In this document: positions 26,088 to 34,922 of the stretch, in pieces
How positions within the stretch are numbered: position 1 is the stretch's first letter
How the letters are laid out: each line of letters opens with the position of its first letter
Origin: Candidatus Binataceae bacterium
Lineage (GTDB): Bacteria > Desulfobacterota > Binatia > Binatales > Binataceae
Assembly (NCBI GenBank): GCA_035294265.1
Contig: DATGLK010000063.1
Span: forward strand, 1 to 64,000
Direction of reading: 5' to 3'
Length of the DNA: 64,000 nucleotides
Program-made: the position numbers and the translations under genes
The notes under the pieces: model-generated
What the model saw: only the letters and a program-made list of their open reading frames with translations
What the model was told of the DNA's origin: nothing
Databases searched by the model: none

Positions 26088-26380
26088 TGCCCGGCCGCTA
26101 TGCTCGTGACAGCGAGCTTAAACTTCATGACGAGCTGGTCGTGATCGGCGGCTCGGCCGGCGCCCATCGCCGCGCTGCGCCGCGCGAGAAGCGCTTTCGC
26201 CCCGCCATCGATCCGCTCTTCCGTTCCGCTGCCAAAGCTTATGGCGAGCGGCTGGCAGCCGTCCTACTGTCGGGTTGCAAAATCGCAGCAATGAATTGGG
26301 ACAGGTCGCCGCGGCATGAAGGCTCTCAACCGTCAGGGGGCAGGACCGCAGCGGCTGCTGGTACAAACTGTTCATTCGAC
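26088..26380 (+). pseudogene. Decayed CheB-type protein-glutamate methylesterase
   Basis: From ATG 26088 the frame reads ELVVIGGSAG, the CheB start motif (usually VIGASAGG). It then jumps within ten residues to PREKRFRPAIDPLFRSAAKAYGERLAAVLLSG, which matches the CheB active-site region RPxVDxLFRSAAxxYGxxVxxVVLSG. Roughly a hundred residues between them, including the catalytic His region, are missing. After LSG the homology continues in another frame as MKALNRQGAG and LLVQTVHSTLS (compare GLxAIKRxGGxxxVQDPxxA). A large internal deletion plus a frameshift mean no functional product. No other chemotaxis gene is nearby. Confidence 0.75.
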
Positions 26381-26651
26381 CCTTTCGTGCATCGGAAGAA
26401 CCGGATCGAATTGCGAATGGCTCCGGCAGCAGAGCGATGACGAGTCGATTATCGTCTTGCGTAGCGGGCGAGCAGGACACTTCCATCTGGACGTGCAGCG
26501 CAGCGCGTGGACCCGGGGCCCGAGCAAAAAGCGCTGTCGGGTTTTGGGAGTACTCTGGCGCTTGAAAAGTACTGCCCCGCGGGCGCAGGATGACCCTAGC
26601 AGCGAAGCGCAGTGTGCTCCTTTGACAATCCGCGCAAGCGAGGTCGTGCCG

Positions 26652-27335
26652 ATGGATAAGGACAGTTTCGAGCGGGAAATTGCCAAACTAGTCGAGGAAT
26701 TTCGTCTCGACCGTCATCCTTATATCCTGTCGGTTTATCAGGGCAAGGCCAGCCGTGAGCAACTGCGTGGCTATCCCATCCAGCATTATGAGATGACCGT
26801 GCGCGACGCCGCTTACTTTGCCGCCGAGGGCTACCTGCAGATGCGCCAGCTCGACGCCGAGACCGCCGAGGACCGCGCCCGCAATTTCGCCGAAGAGGCG
26901 CTGGGCGTCTATAGCCACTCAGCCTCCCATCTGGAACTGCTCTTCGAATTGTGGGAGGGCGGTTTGGGGTTGCCCCGCAAGGAGCTGATCGAGGCTCGCA
27001 CTTCCGATGCCGCCCGTATCCTCAACGCCCTCATTTTGCGTCTCAAACGGCTCAAGCCCACCTTCATGGGCGCCTCCGGTCTGCTCGAAGAGATGGAGGT
27101 CGAGGCCTATCGGATGATGGGCGAGGGGTTGGCCCAACACTACCATATCGACCCACGCTATCTGCGCTTCTTCTCCGTCCATCACGAAGCCGACAAGGAC
27201 CACGGCAAGGCCGGCCATGCGATGATCCAGCGCTTCGTCCTAGGTAGCGGCCGAGAGGCCGAGTTTCTTTCCGAAGCCCGCCTGATCATGGGAGCCTTTT
27301 GGCGAGGATTCGAATCGATGTCCGAGGTGGGGTGA
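26652..27335 (+). CDS. Haem-oxygenase-like (PqqC/TENA fold) iron-containing redox enzyme
   Basis: 227 aa from ATG 26652, with GAGG upstream; the open frame extends further upstream into unrelated sequence. An all-helical protein with the ligand pattern of haem-oxygenase-like diiron oxidases: FAEEALGVYSHSASHLE and, near the C-terminus, HHEADKDHGKAG (H-x-E-x-D-x-x-H). An IQHYEMTVRDAAYFAAEGYL helix precedes. PqqC itself is cofactor-free, but this His/Glu/Asp pattern is typical of the iron-dependent branch, which performs N-oxygenation or C-C fragmentation. It starts a co-directional set with a VOC protein, an MFS carrier and an LLM flavoenzyme. The substrate is unknown. Confidence 0.85.
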   Translation: MDKDSFEREIAKLVEEFRLDRHPYILSVYQGKASREQLRGYPIQHYEMTVRDAAYFAAEGYLQMRQLDAETAEDRARNFAEEALGVYSHSASHLELLFELWEGGLGLPRKELIEARTSDAARILNALILRLKRLKPTFMGASGLLEEMEVEAYRMMGEGLAQHYHIDPRYLRFFSVHHEADKDHGKAGHAMIQRFVLGSGREAEFLSEARLIMGAFWRGFESMSEVG

Positions 27336-27367
27336 TAAAACGGCCGCTTTTAACGGAGGCGACGGCC

Positions 27368-27724
27368 ATGAAGCTCAATCATACGATCGTTCCGGCGCAC
27401 GATAAGCGCGCTTCGGCCCGCTTTCTGGCACGTCTGTTCAACTTGCCGGTGCGCAGCGCTGGCCATTTCGAGGTAGTGGAGATTAATCCTGAATTGACCC
27501 TGGACTACGACGAGCGCGAGGATTTCTCCTGGCACCATTACGCCTTTGCGGTCAGCGATGAAGAGTTCGACGCCATCTTCGCCCGTGTCCAGCAAGAGGG
27601 TTTGGAGTACGCCGCCGATCCCATGTTCGAGCGGCGCGGCGAGATCAACCGTCGGCGCGGGGGACGCGGCTTCTACTTTCACGATCCCAACGGACACAAC
27701 TTCGAAGTGCTGACCCGGGCCTGA
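27368..27724 (+). CDS. VOC (glyoxalase/dioxygenase) family protein
   Basis: 118 aa from ATG 27368; an in-frame start further upstream overlaps the preceding gene. One vicinal-oxygen-chelate module pair: KLNHTIVPAHDKRASARFLARL opens the fold with a metal-ligand His, SWHHYAFAV gives the second His, and GHNFEVLTRA the C-terminal Glu. Such small single-chain VOC proteins are dioxygenases, isomerases or resistance proteins. It lies 32 bp after the diiron-type enzyme, so it likely acts in the same pathway. Confidence 0.85.
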   Translation: MKLNHTIVPAHDKRASARFLARLFNLPVRSAGHFEVVEINPELTLDYDEREDFSWHHYAFAVSDEEFDAIFARVQQEGLEYAADPMFERRGEINRRRGGRGFYFHDPNGHNFEVLTRA

Positions 27725-27763
27725 ACCTTCGGCCGGCACCTTGAGCTTGACGAGCGCAGGTTG

Positions 27764-29023
27764 ATGGCGGATCGGCGGCGATGGATAGTTCTGTGCAGCC
27801 TTTTGTGCGCCCAGATTTTCACCTACGGTCCGATTATCTCCACGATGGGCGTCTTCATGACCCCGCTCACCCATCAGTTTGGCTGGAGCCGGGCCGAAGT
27901 CTCGCGAATCGCCACCGCCTTTTCCCTGGGCAACGGCCTGTTCGCCTTCGTCGCCGGCTGGCTGATTGACCGCTACGATATCGGCCGCGTGATGGCCTGC
28001 GGGGCGCTTATTGCCGCCGCCGGCTGCGCCCTGGCCAGCACCATTCATACCCTATCCGCGCTGGTGGCCTGCTACCTTCTGATCGGCGCCGGCTTGGCCT
28101 TGGGCGGGCTGGTACCCACCGTCGCCGTGGCGCTCAATTGGTTCCCGCTCCATCGCAGCGCCGCCGTCGCTCTGGCGCTGGTCGGTTTGGGGCTGGGAAT
28201 GTTTATCGCTCCGCGCCTGGTTACCGGCGTGATCGCCTACGGAAACTGGCGCATGGGAATGCTCGCGGTCGGCCTACCGATGATACTGGTCTCCGCGCCA
28301 ATCAGCGCCGGCCTTATCCGCACACGCCCCGGCTCAACCCCCTCTTCCCATCACGAAGCTGCCTTGGCGTATGCCGAGCTGCCCGGGTTGGAGGTCGGGC
28401 CAGCCCTGGCAACCTCCGCTTTCTGGCTGCTGTGTCTCCTTACTTTGCTGATCAATCTGAGTACTTTCGCGGTTGGCTTCCACGTCATCCCCTATTTGAT
28501 CGGGAGCGGTTATGCGCCCAAGAGCGCGGCCTGGATTGACGGAGTCCACGGCCTGCTGCTGGCTCCCGGTGGTATCGTTCTGGGCCTGCTCGCCGATCGG
28601 CTGGGACGTAAGCCGATCTTGCAGCTCGCGCTTGGGATGTTGCTCATCAGCGTGGTTATGTTGTTGAGGTCAGGGCCACATGCGTGGGGGTTGCCCGCAG
28701 CGCTGGCCTGGACGATCCTGTGGGGCGTGGCCACCGGCAACCACGTCGTTATCCCGGTGCTGCTGGAGGACGCCATCGGGCCGCGCCGGTTTGGCACTTT
28801 GTGGGGAATCATGCACGTCTCGGTTTCGCTAGGGCAGGGGTTGGGACCGATCGTGGCCGGCGCCCTGTTTGATCTGCATCGCAGCTACGTCCTGGCCTTC
28901 GAACTTGCCGCCGCTGCGTATGTGGCAAGCGCCGTGATGGCCGCGCTGGTTTTTCCCGCCCGCGGCCATGATCGCCTTCCTGCACCGGCCGCCTCGCCAG
29001 CCGCTGACGCTATCGCCAGTTAG
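27764..29023 (+). CDS. MFS transporter, oxalate/formate (OxlT)-like
   Basis: 419 aa from ATG 27764. Twelve hydrophobic helices are readable, with the MFS loop-2 type motif GWLIDRYDIGRV after helix 2 and its repeat LGLLADRLGRKPIL between helices 8 and 9. The N-terminal YGPIISTMGVFMTPLTHQFGWSRAEVS is typical of the monocarboxylate/oxalate-formate carrier subgroup. It sits between the VOC and LLM genes and probably moves the substrate or product of that set. Direction and ligand are unknown. Confidence 0.9.
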   Translation: MADRRRWIVLCSLLCAQIFTYGPIISTMGVFMTPLTHQFGWSRAEVSRIATAFSLGNGLFAFVAGWLIDRYDIGRVMACGALIAAAGCALASTIHTLSALVACYLLIGAGLALGGLVPTVAVALNWFPLHRSAAVALALVGLGLGMFIAPRLVTGVIAYGNWRMGMLAVGLPMILVSAPISAGLIRTRPGSTPSSHHEAALAYAELPGLEVGPALATSAFWLLCLLTLLINLSTFAVGFHVIPYLIGSGYAPKSAAWIDGVHGLLLAPGGIVLGLLADRLGRKPILQLALGMLLISVVMLLRSGPHAWGLPAALAWTILWGVATGNHVVIPVLLEDAIGPRRFGTLWGIMHVSVSLGQGLGPIVAGALFDLHRSYVLAFELAAAAYVASAVMAALVFPARGHDRLPAPAASPAADAIAS

Positions 29024-29116
29024 CTGGGCCCGTTTGCGCTCGGTCTATTGCCGAACTATTAGATGGCATGGCCAGCGCCCGCGCTGGGCGCCTAGTCTGG
29101 TGACAAAGGAGCAACC

Positions 29117-30214
29117 ATGGAGTTCGGACATTTCTCCCATTGCTGGCACAAGTACGGGATGAGCGCGGGCGAGCGCTATGCGATGCTGTGGCGCGAGCTG
29201 GCGCTGGCCGATCAGGTGGGTTTCGACTACGGCTTCTCGGTCGAGCATCATTTCAATCCGATCGAAAGTCAGATGTCGCAGCCCGCGGTCTATTGCATGG
29301 GGGCTGGGCTCAGCACGCGCCGGCTACGGGTGGGTCCGATGGGTTACGTGGTCCCGCTGCACCACCCCATTCGGCTGCTGGAGCAGATTGCGGTGCTCGA
29401 TCAGGCCACCGGTGGGCGGATGATCGTGGGGCTGGTCTCGGGCATCGCGCCAGTTATGCTGCAGACCTGGGGGGTGAATTTCGCCAGCCGGCGCGAGGTT
29501 ACGATGGAAGCGGTCGATTTGATCCAGACTGCCTTCAATCGGGACGATAATGGCCCGATCAATTTCGACGGCGAATTCTTCAAGCTCAAGGACGTTCGCC
29601 TCTCCGTGATGCCGGTGCAGCGGCCTCATCCGCCCTTGTGGCTGCAAAGCCGCGACGCGCATACCTTGCAAACGCTCGCCCAACGGGGCCTGGACACCGG
29701 CTATTTTTTCTATTTCCCCCGTTCCGAGGCTGGCCAGCGCTATCCCGATTATCTTCGTCGATGGAGCGAGGCGGGCTGGAAGCGCAAGCCCAAAATCTCT
29801 TATCTCACCTTGGTGTACGTCGACGAAACCGACGAGTTGGCCCGCAAACGGGCGATGCCTAACGCGCTGGAGGCCTTCAAGAAGTTCGTCGCCGGAGTCG
29901 GCGGCGATATCGAAGCGGTCCAGGCCAACACCGAGCGGAGCGCCACCCTGTTCGAGCAACGTGGCGAAGCGGGCGGCGCGGAAATCATCCGCAACCTTCA
30001 AAACCCCGATTTCCTGCTCGAAAAAGAGCTGTATTTCATTGGCTCGGCCCAGACGGTAGCGGCGCAGATCAAGCGCGCCGCCAGCCAGGGTTTGTTCAAC
30101 ACGCTGCTGTGCGAGTTCAATTTCGGATCGCTTAGCGAAGATGACGTGATGCGCTCCATCCGCCTGTTCGCACGCGACGTGATGCCCCAGCTGCGCGACT
30201 TCGAGCCGTTTTAA
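29117..30214 (+). CDS. LLM-class flavin-dependent oxidoreductase
   Basis: 365 aa bacterial-luciferase-like monooxygenase (TIM barrel, FMN/F420 type). Features: FGHFSHCWHKYG at the N-terminus, DYGFSVEHHF, LRVGPMGYVVPLHHPIRLLEQIAVLDQATGGR (the family's most conserved part) and WLQSRDAHTLQTLAQRGLD. ATG 29117 has a strong AAAGGAG site. Last gene of the co-directional set starting with the haem-oxygenase-like enzyme at 26652; two oxygen-using enzymes, a VOC protein and a carrier suggest oxidative catabolism or synthesis of a small molecule. No flavin reductase is nearby. Confidence 0.92.
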   Translation: MEFGHFSHCWHKYGMSAGERYAMLWRELALADQVGFDYGFSVEHHFNPIESQMSQPAVYCMGAGLSTRRLRVGPMGYVVPLHHPIRLLEQIAVLDQATGGRMIVGLVSGIAPVMLQTWGVNFASRREVTMEAVDLIQTAFNRDDNGPINFDGEFFKLKDVRLSVMPVQRPHPPLWLQSRDAHTLQTLAQRGLDTGYFFYFPRSEAGQRYPDYLRRWSEAGWKRKPKISYLTLVYVDETDELARKRAMPNALEAFKKFVAGVGGDIEAVQANTERSATLFEQRGEAGGAEIIRNLQNPDFLLEKELYFIGSAQTVAAQIKRAASQGLFNTLLCEFNFGSLSEDDVMRSIRLFARDVMPQLRDFEPF

Positions 30215-30553
30215 GCGCTCGCAGTCAAGCAAAGAGAAAACCTATGCTCCTTCTGGTCTTCAGTAGCAGGGGCGATCCTGCCGGGCAGCCAACTGACAGC
30301 GTGTGCGGCGACATTGGCAGAGAACAGGTCTGCCGACGCTTTCACGATTTCGCGCTGGCGCAAGTGGCCCAAAAGCACAAAGAATCATAGTTTATGCTGG
30401 TGCCCATAGCCCGTCGAAGGGCAGCCTGCTAACGGCATGCCCCTGGCTAGCGCAGGCCCGTCATTAGCTCCCGAGGACGACTTTTAGTCACCGTCACCCT
30501 TGGCTGGCGCCTCCAGCCTGTTTCGTCACTTCGGCCAGCGTGCTGGGCGCGCC
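30215..30553. other. Intergenic region, no clear gene
   Basis: 339 bp between the convergent LLM gene and the RND exporter. A 48-codon frame at 30244-30390 has AAAGAG before its ATG, but its peptide shows no recognisable feature, so I do not call it. No good terminator hairpin with a T-run is visible. Confidence 0.5.
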
Positions 30554-32905
30554 TCACCCAGCGGTCGCGTGGCGCATGATGAACTCAAAGCGGCCCCACG
30601 AAAGGAAGGCGGGGAGGAGCAACAGCGCGGCGATGGCGTTGACACCGAGCAAAGCCAGGAACAGCGCCGCCATGTGGAGGTTGAATGCGGTGGGAGAAAA
30701 CAGCCAGGGAATAAGACCGGCAAACAGCAGAGCGGCGATGCATAGAACATCGCTACTGACTTCAGCCAGCGCTACCCGGATAGCATCATCCAGCGCCCAT
30801 CCGGCCGCGACTTGGGTCCGGATGGCGGTCATCACCACGATGGCAAAGCTGGCCCCCACACCGACCGCCAGCGAGATGATTAAAACGGTTTCGATGCTTA
30901 GCGCGAGGCCCGTCGCACTCATCATGATGAAAGCCAAGAGGTTAGCCAGGACGCTGTATCCCAACACCATGCATCCGCCGGTCACGGAAGTGAACGCGAT
31001 AGCGGCTACGCAAGCGACCCCAGCTAGCACCAGGGTCAAGCTAAGTACGGCGTTGGGCAAAATCATCTCGTCGGCGGCCGCATACAAGCCGCCAGGGCCG
31101 CCGAGGTAGTGCAAGTGCACTCGGCTGAGCGTCGGGTCGTGCGCTAGATAGCGCTGCTGAAACCTCGTCAATTCGCGCTTCAACCGCGTCAGAGTCCGGG
31201 GACTGCGATCACGCGTCAGGATACTGATGCTGGCGTTAGCTCCACGGGCACCGCCAAAGAAGCGATCGAAATCCTCGGATACGTCTGCCATACGCAAGTT
31301 CATCCACAGACCGCCTAGAAGCCCCGCCGATTCGGGTATCCCATAGAACTTTGGGAATGCATAATTGAATTTTTGGTTTAACTCCTTGGTCCTGGTCACA
31401 AAGGAAAAGGCCTGGGACACTCCGGGGTCCATCATAAGGTAATCCTGCAAGCGGTCGGTTAGGCGCAGGAACTTGGTGGTCAATACAGATTGCGAGTCAG
31501 GAGGGGGTGGCGTGTTGATCACGATCCAGCTCAGGTCGAGCGGAAACCGGCGGGCGATTGCGGCCGTGTCCGTGTTGACCCGAGCATTAGAGGGGTAAAG
31601 CGGTGTGCCCTGGGCTGGGTAGCCAATCGGAATTTTGAGGGCAGCCGTGGCCTCCCCCACCACCAGCAGCCCCAGCAAGGAGGCGAGCAGCATGGCGCGC
31701 CCCCATCCTGGCGTCAGCGCCAACTCGATCAGCTCCTCGGTCCAATCTTCCACTCGCCGCTTGACCCGCCCCCTCCATTCCCAAGCTCGCGAGCGGCCCA
31801 CCGGCAAATAGCTGATCACAATCGGCTGGAGGATATAGACCAGCCATAGGCTGGACCCCAGCCACAGCATGCCAATAAGCCCCACGTGCTGGAGTAACGG
31901 AATATCCCACAGCGAGATAAAGCCAATAGCGCAGAGATCGGCGGCAACTGCCACTAGGCCGGGTAAGAACAACCGATCGGCAGTCGCCACGCAGGCGGCA
32001 TGGCGGTCCTCCAGACGGTCTAGAGTAGCGTGGTAGCAGCGTTGCCAGTTGAGTGCATGGCTGAGGGTCCGGGCGCTCAGGATGATCGGAACTACCAGCA
32101 TCATCGGGTCAAGCGGGTAGTTCATGAACCCAGCCAAGCCCAGACCCCAAAGGGCGGGGGATAGGCAGCCGGTCACAAGCACCACCCACCAAAACCTGTA
32201 ACTGCCCACGACCATGAAGCAGACCAAAGCGGCCAAGGCGCAGGCTGCGAGTAAAAGCGCGAAGTCCACCGGTCGGTCGTGCTCCAAGTAACCCCGAACT
32301 GCCGGTTCGCCAGCAAAATAGATCCGGTCATTGGCGTCCTGGTTCCGCGTGGCGATTTGCAGCAGGTGGTCAAGCAGCCGGCCGTAGTCGGCGTCGCTCT
32401 TCGCGAGCGACATCAGGACCGCGCTATGGCGGTTCGCGCTCAGCATTACCGGCGGAAAGTCGTCTCGTTGGCTGCTAGCGGCGCTCTGGAGCTGATGCGT
32501 CATGGCCCTCGTACTCGACCTGGGGAGTATGAAAGGCCGAAATACCAGCCCGCTGGGCAGCGCTTTCAGGTTGGTGGGGTTCCACAGCGTCACTGAGTAC
32601 AACCAGCTATCGTAGAGCTCGGGCGTCCTAAAGAGCGCCACCAGAAGATTTTTCAGCTTGCTTATGGCCTTCGGCTGAAAAATGGTGCCCCCCCTCACCT
32701 GGAACATCACATAAACCACACGACGACTCGCGAACTCGAGGTAGCGATGGGTAAGTGCGACATCGGGATCGTGGGCGGGAAACAGGCCGCTGAGTCGCGT
32801 TTGAACTCGTAATCGATAGACGCCACTACCCATCATTAGGGTAGCTGCTATTAGGATTGGACCGATAAGCTTTCCGCTGCGTAAAATCGCTTCGCCGATC
32901 CTCAT
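30554..32905 (-). CDS. RND/MMPL-type exporter protein
   Basis: 783 aa. One N-terminal helix (IGPILIAATLMMGSGVYRL), a large periplasmic loop, a block of about five helices (residues 215-365), a helix near 410, a second large loop, and a final helix block from about 610, which is the duplicated RND topology. The short polar tail and sequence style resemble MMPL/HpnN-like lipid or hopanoid exporters rather than AcrB-type pumps. No membrane-fusion protein or outer-membrane partner is adjacent. ATG 32905 follows GGAGG at a rather long spacing. The cargo is unknown; an envelope lipid is the likeliest class. Confidence 0.82.
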   Translation of the reverse strand: MRIGEAILRSGKLIGPILIAATLMMGSGVYRLRVQTRLSGLFPAHDPDVALTHRYLEFASRRVVYVMFQVRGGTIFQPKAISKLKNLLVALFRTPELYDSWLYSVTLWNPTNLKALPSGLVFRPFILPRSSTRAMTHQLQSAASSQRDDFPPVMLSANRHSAVLMSLAKSDADYGRLLDHLLQIATRNQDANDRIYFAGEPAVRGYLEHDRPVDFALLLAACALAALVCFMVVGSYRFWWVVLVTGCLSPALWGLGLAGFMNYPLDPMMLVVPIILSARTLSHALNWQRCYHATLDRLEDRHAACVATADRLFLPGLVAVAADLCAIGFISLWDIPLLQHVGLIGMLWLGSSLWLVYILQPIVISYLPVGRSRAWEWRGRVKRRVEDWTEELIELALTPGWGRAMLLASLLGLLVVGEATAALKIPIGYPAQGTPLYPSNARVNTDTAAIARRFPLDLSWIVINTPPPPDSQSVLTTKFLRLTDRLQDYLMMDPGVSQAFSFVTRTKELNQKFNYAFPKFYGIPESAGLLGGLWMNLRMADVSEDFDRFFGGARGANASISILTRDRSPRTLTRLKRELTRFQQRYLAHDPTLSRVHLHYLGGPGGLYAAADEMILPNAVLSLTLVLAGVACVAAIAFTSVTGGCMVLGYSVLANLLAFIMMSATGLALSIETVLIISLAVGVGASFAIVVMTAIRTQVAAGWALDDAIRVALAEVSSDVLCIAALLFAGLIPWLFSPTAFNLHMAALFLALLGVNAIAALLLLPAFLSWGRFEFIMRHATAG

Positions 32906-33623
32906 TCTGCTCGCTATCCTCCGGCCAGCGCACTTACCACCAGCCAGGAACCAGGCAGAAGCCAGTTCTTAAGCGGAACGCGCGACGGTAAAGAAACTCT
33001 GCATTTAAGATAACGTACCTGGACCGCAAAAGGTTGACGCGTGAGGTGGATCGCAAAATTTAGGCAGATTAAGTAGAGCCTGCCCGCCTTAGATTTGGGT
33101 GTGGTAGGCCAAGCCCGCAAAACTATTCGCGATGGGCGAAGTTTTAAGGCAACTCGCGACATCGCGATGGCCGCGCTGGCAAGCCTGGGTCGAGTGCCAT
33201 GGCATATGCCTTTCTTTTTCGATTCGGCGGTCTGCTAAGGCCTGCTCATCTTCAACCACACTTCACAGTTTCCTCGTCCGCAATTCAGGGGCGAATCCAG
33301 GTACGGATGGCGAATGAAAGCCAAAACAAGACACTTGAAGATTCTTAAATCTCGGGTTAGGATTGCATCCGTTGCATTCCTGCAAATCTGAGGCAAGATC
33401 GCATCAATTGCGAGCCCTCTGGCAGGCTCCGTTCTACCCGTGTGGTAAGAGATGGCGGACGCTTACCAAAATAGACGGCCAAACGGTGGGAACTTGACGC
33501 GCTCTGGGCGCCGATACTGGAGGCTCGTCCCACCTTGATGTGGCGCGCTTCGTGCCCGGTGCATCCTTTGCATTTGCCTTGCCTGCAGGCGTCGACCGCC
33601 CACGATTTGAGTTCTAACTGATA
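32906..33623. promoter_or_regulatory. Long intergenic region upstream of the exopolysaccharide locus, with a candidate promoter
   Basis: 718 bp between the divergent RND gene and the Wza-like gene, visibly richer in A/T than its surroundings. A plausible plus-strand promoter is TTGAAG (33335-33340), 17 bp, TAGGAT (33358-33363), four of six matches each, leaving a leader of about 250 nt. No open frame here looks like a gene. The length of the region suits regulated expression of the locus downstream. Confidence 0.35.
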
Positions 33624-34820
33624 ATGCTTGCGATCTTTGGTTTTAAGGCGGTGTCCGCAATTAAACTGGCGCGAACGCTGCCTGTTTTTATGCTGCTCCT
33701 GGCGGCCGCGTCGGCGTGTTCCACCCAAGCCAACCCGGGCGCTGCTGTGCCTTTGGGAGCCGGGGGTGGCGACCAAGATAGCCATCAGCGATTAATGGAC
33801 CTGGCCGCCAAACGGCAGGACGATTCCTTTTCGACCGATTTCGGAATTGGCCCGGGAGACATCCTGCAGATTTCCGTGCCTGAGGTACCTGAGCTAAAGA
33901 ATGTTCGCGAGGAGCGGGTATCGCCCCAAGGCACTATCGAGCTACCCATCGCGGGCACGGTATCGGTCGGGGGCCTGACGGAACCTCAGGTGCACGATGC
34001 GCTGGTTAAGGCACTTTCGAGGCTGGTCAAGGATCCGCAGGTCGATGTTTTTGTAAAGAGTTATGCCAGTCGCCAAGTTGCCGTGGTCGGGATGGTCAAC
34101 AAGCCTGGCCTGTACACCCTCAATCGGCGCAATGAATCCATTCTGGATCTGATCGGCCAAGCGGGCGGTATGTCCGACGGCGCGGGCAGTTCGATAATCT
34201 TTATCCCCGCCTCGCCTAAGCGAAACACGGAGCAATTGCAGGCAAGTCTGGCCAGCCTGCAGGCGGCCAGTCAGCCCCGTCCCGCTCAGCCTTCGGGACC
34301 GGCGAAGGTTGGGACAGCCGAACCTCGCCTTCAAATGACGGCGGAGGTGGGCGACAAAAACGCTACCTCGGCCTGGAGCGGTCCCAATTTGTCGGCGTTT
34401 GCCGCAGGTACCGATCCGATATTCATCAATGCGACCGGGGATCAATCCGATTTGAGCATCCCGGTGCGACCAGGCGATTTGATCATGGTGCCCGCGCGCG
34501 GCCAGGTGCTGGTGCAAGGCTGGGTCGCCACCCCCGGGGCCTATCAGATCACCCCGGGGATGACCGCCTTGGGCGCGGTTACCGCGGCGGGCGGTGAATT
34601 ATACAGCTCCGACGCCGTAGTGCTGAGGGCGACTCCAAACGGTGAGAAAGTCAAGCTACCGGTCGACCTATCAAAAGTCGAAAAAGGGGAAGCGCAGGAC
34701 GTTCAGGTTCAGTCGGGCGACGTGGTAATTGTCCAGCGCTCGGTGATCGGCGCGGTTCCCTACAGCTTGTACTTCCTTGTCAGCCATTTTGCCACCGGCA
34801 TGATGCTGCCGGCGTTCTGA
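33624..34820 (+). CDS. Polysaccharide export outer-membrane lipoprotein (Wza-like)
   Basis: 398 aa. The signal peptide ends in a lipobox, FMLLLAAASAC (Cys32). The polysaccharide export domain follows: DFGIGPGDILQISVPEVPEL, VSPQGTIELPIAGTVSVGGLT and ALSRLVKDPQVDVFVKSY. Two SLBB-type domains come next, one starting VAVVGMVNKPGLYTL and another with VLVQGWVATPGAYQITPGMT. Wza-type proteins form the outer-membrane channel for capsule or exopolysaccharide. The insert between the SLBB domains (QLQASLASLQAASQP) is low-complexity. It begins the plus-strand polysaccharide locus and is followed by the Wzc-like kinase. Confidence 0.93.
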   Translation: MLAIFGFKAVSAIKLARTLPVFMLLLAAASACSTQANPGAAVPLGAGGGDQDSHQRLMDLAAKRQDDSFSTDFGIGPGDILQISVPEVPELKNVREERVSPQGTIELPIAGTVSVGGLTEPQVHDALVKALSRLVKDPQVDVFVKSYASRQVAVVGMVNKPGLYTLNRRNESILDLIGQAGGMSDGAGSSIIFIPASPKRNTEQLQASLASLQAASQPRPAQPSGPAKVGTAEPRLQMTAEVGDKNATSAWSGPNLSAFAAGTDPIFINATGDQSDLSIPVRPGDLIMVPARGQVLVQGWVATPGAYQITPGMTALGAVTAAGGELYSSDAVVLRATPNGEKVKLPVDLSKVEKGEAQDVQVQSGDVVIVQRSVIGAVPYSLYFLVSHFATGMMLPAF

Positions 34821-34922
34821 TTTTTATCGTTCAGATCGCGGGCTGCCCGATCGCGCCGATTGCGATGGGAATTCCAAAGTTCAGCAGTTCAGCCAAATCG
34901 AGGCGCGCGGCCCCATTAATTA

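Noticed and set aside
30244-30390. 48-codon ORF after the LLM gene
   Set aside because: A weak ribosome-binding site is present but the peptide has no recognisable feature and no supporting context.
33357-33785. 142-codon minus-strand frame overlapping the Wza-like start
   Set aside because: It overlaps the signal peptide of a confident gene and shows no protein-like pattern.
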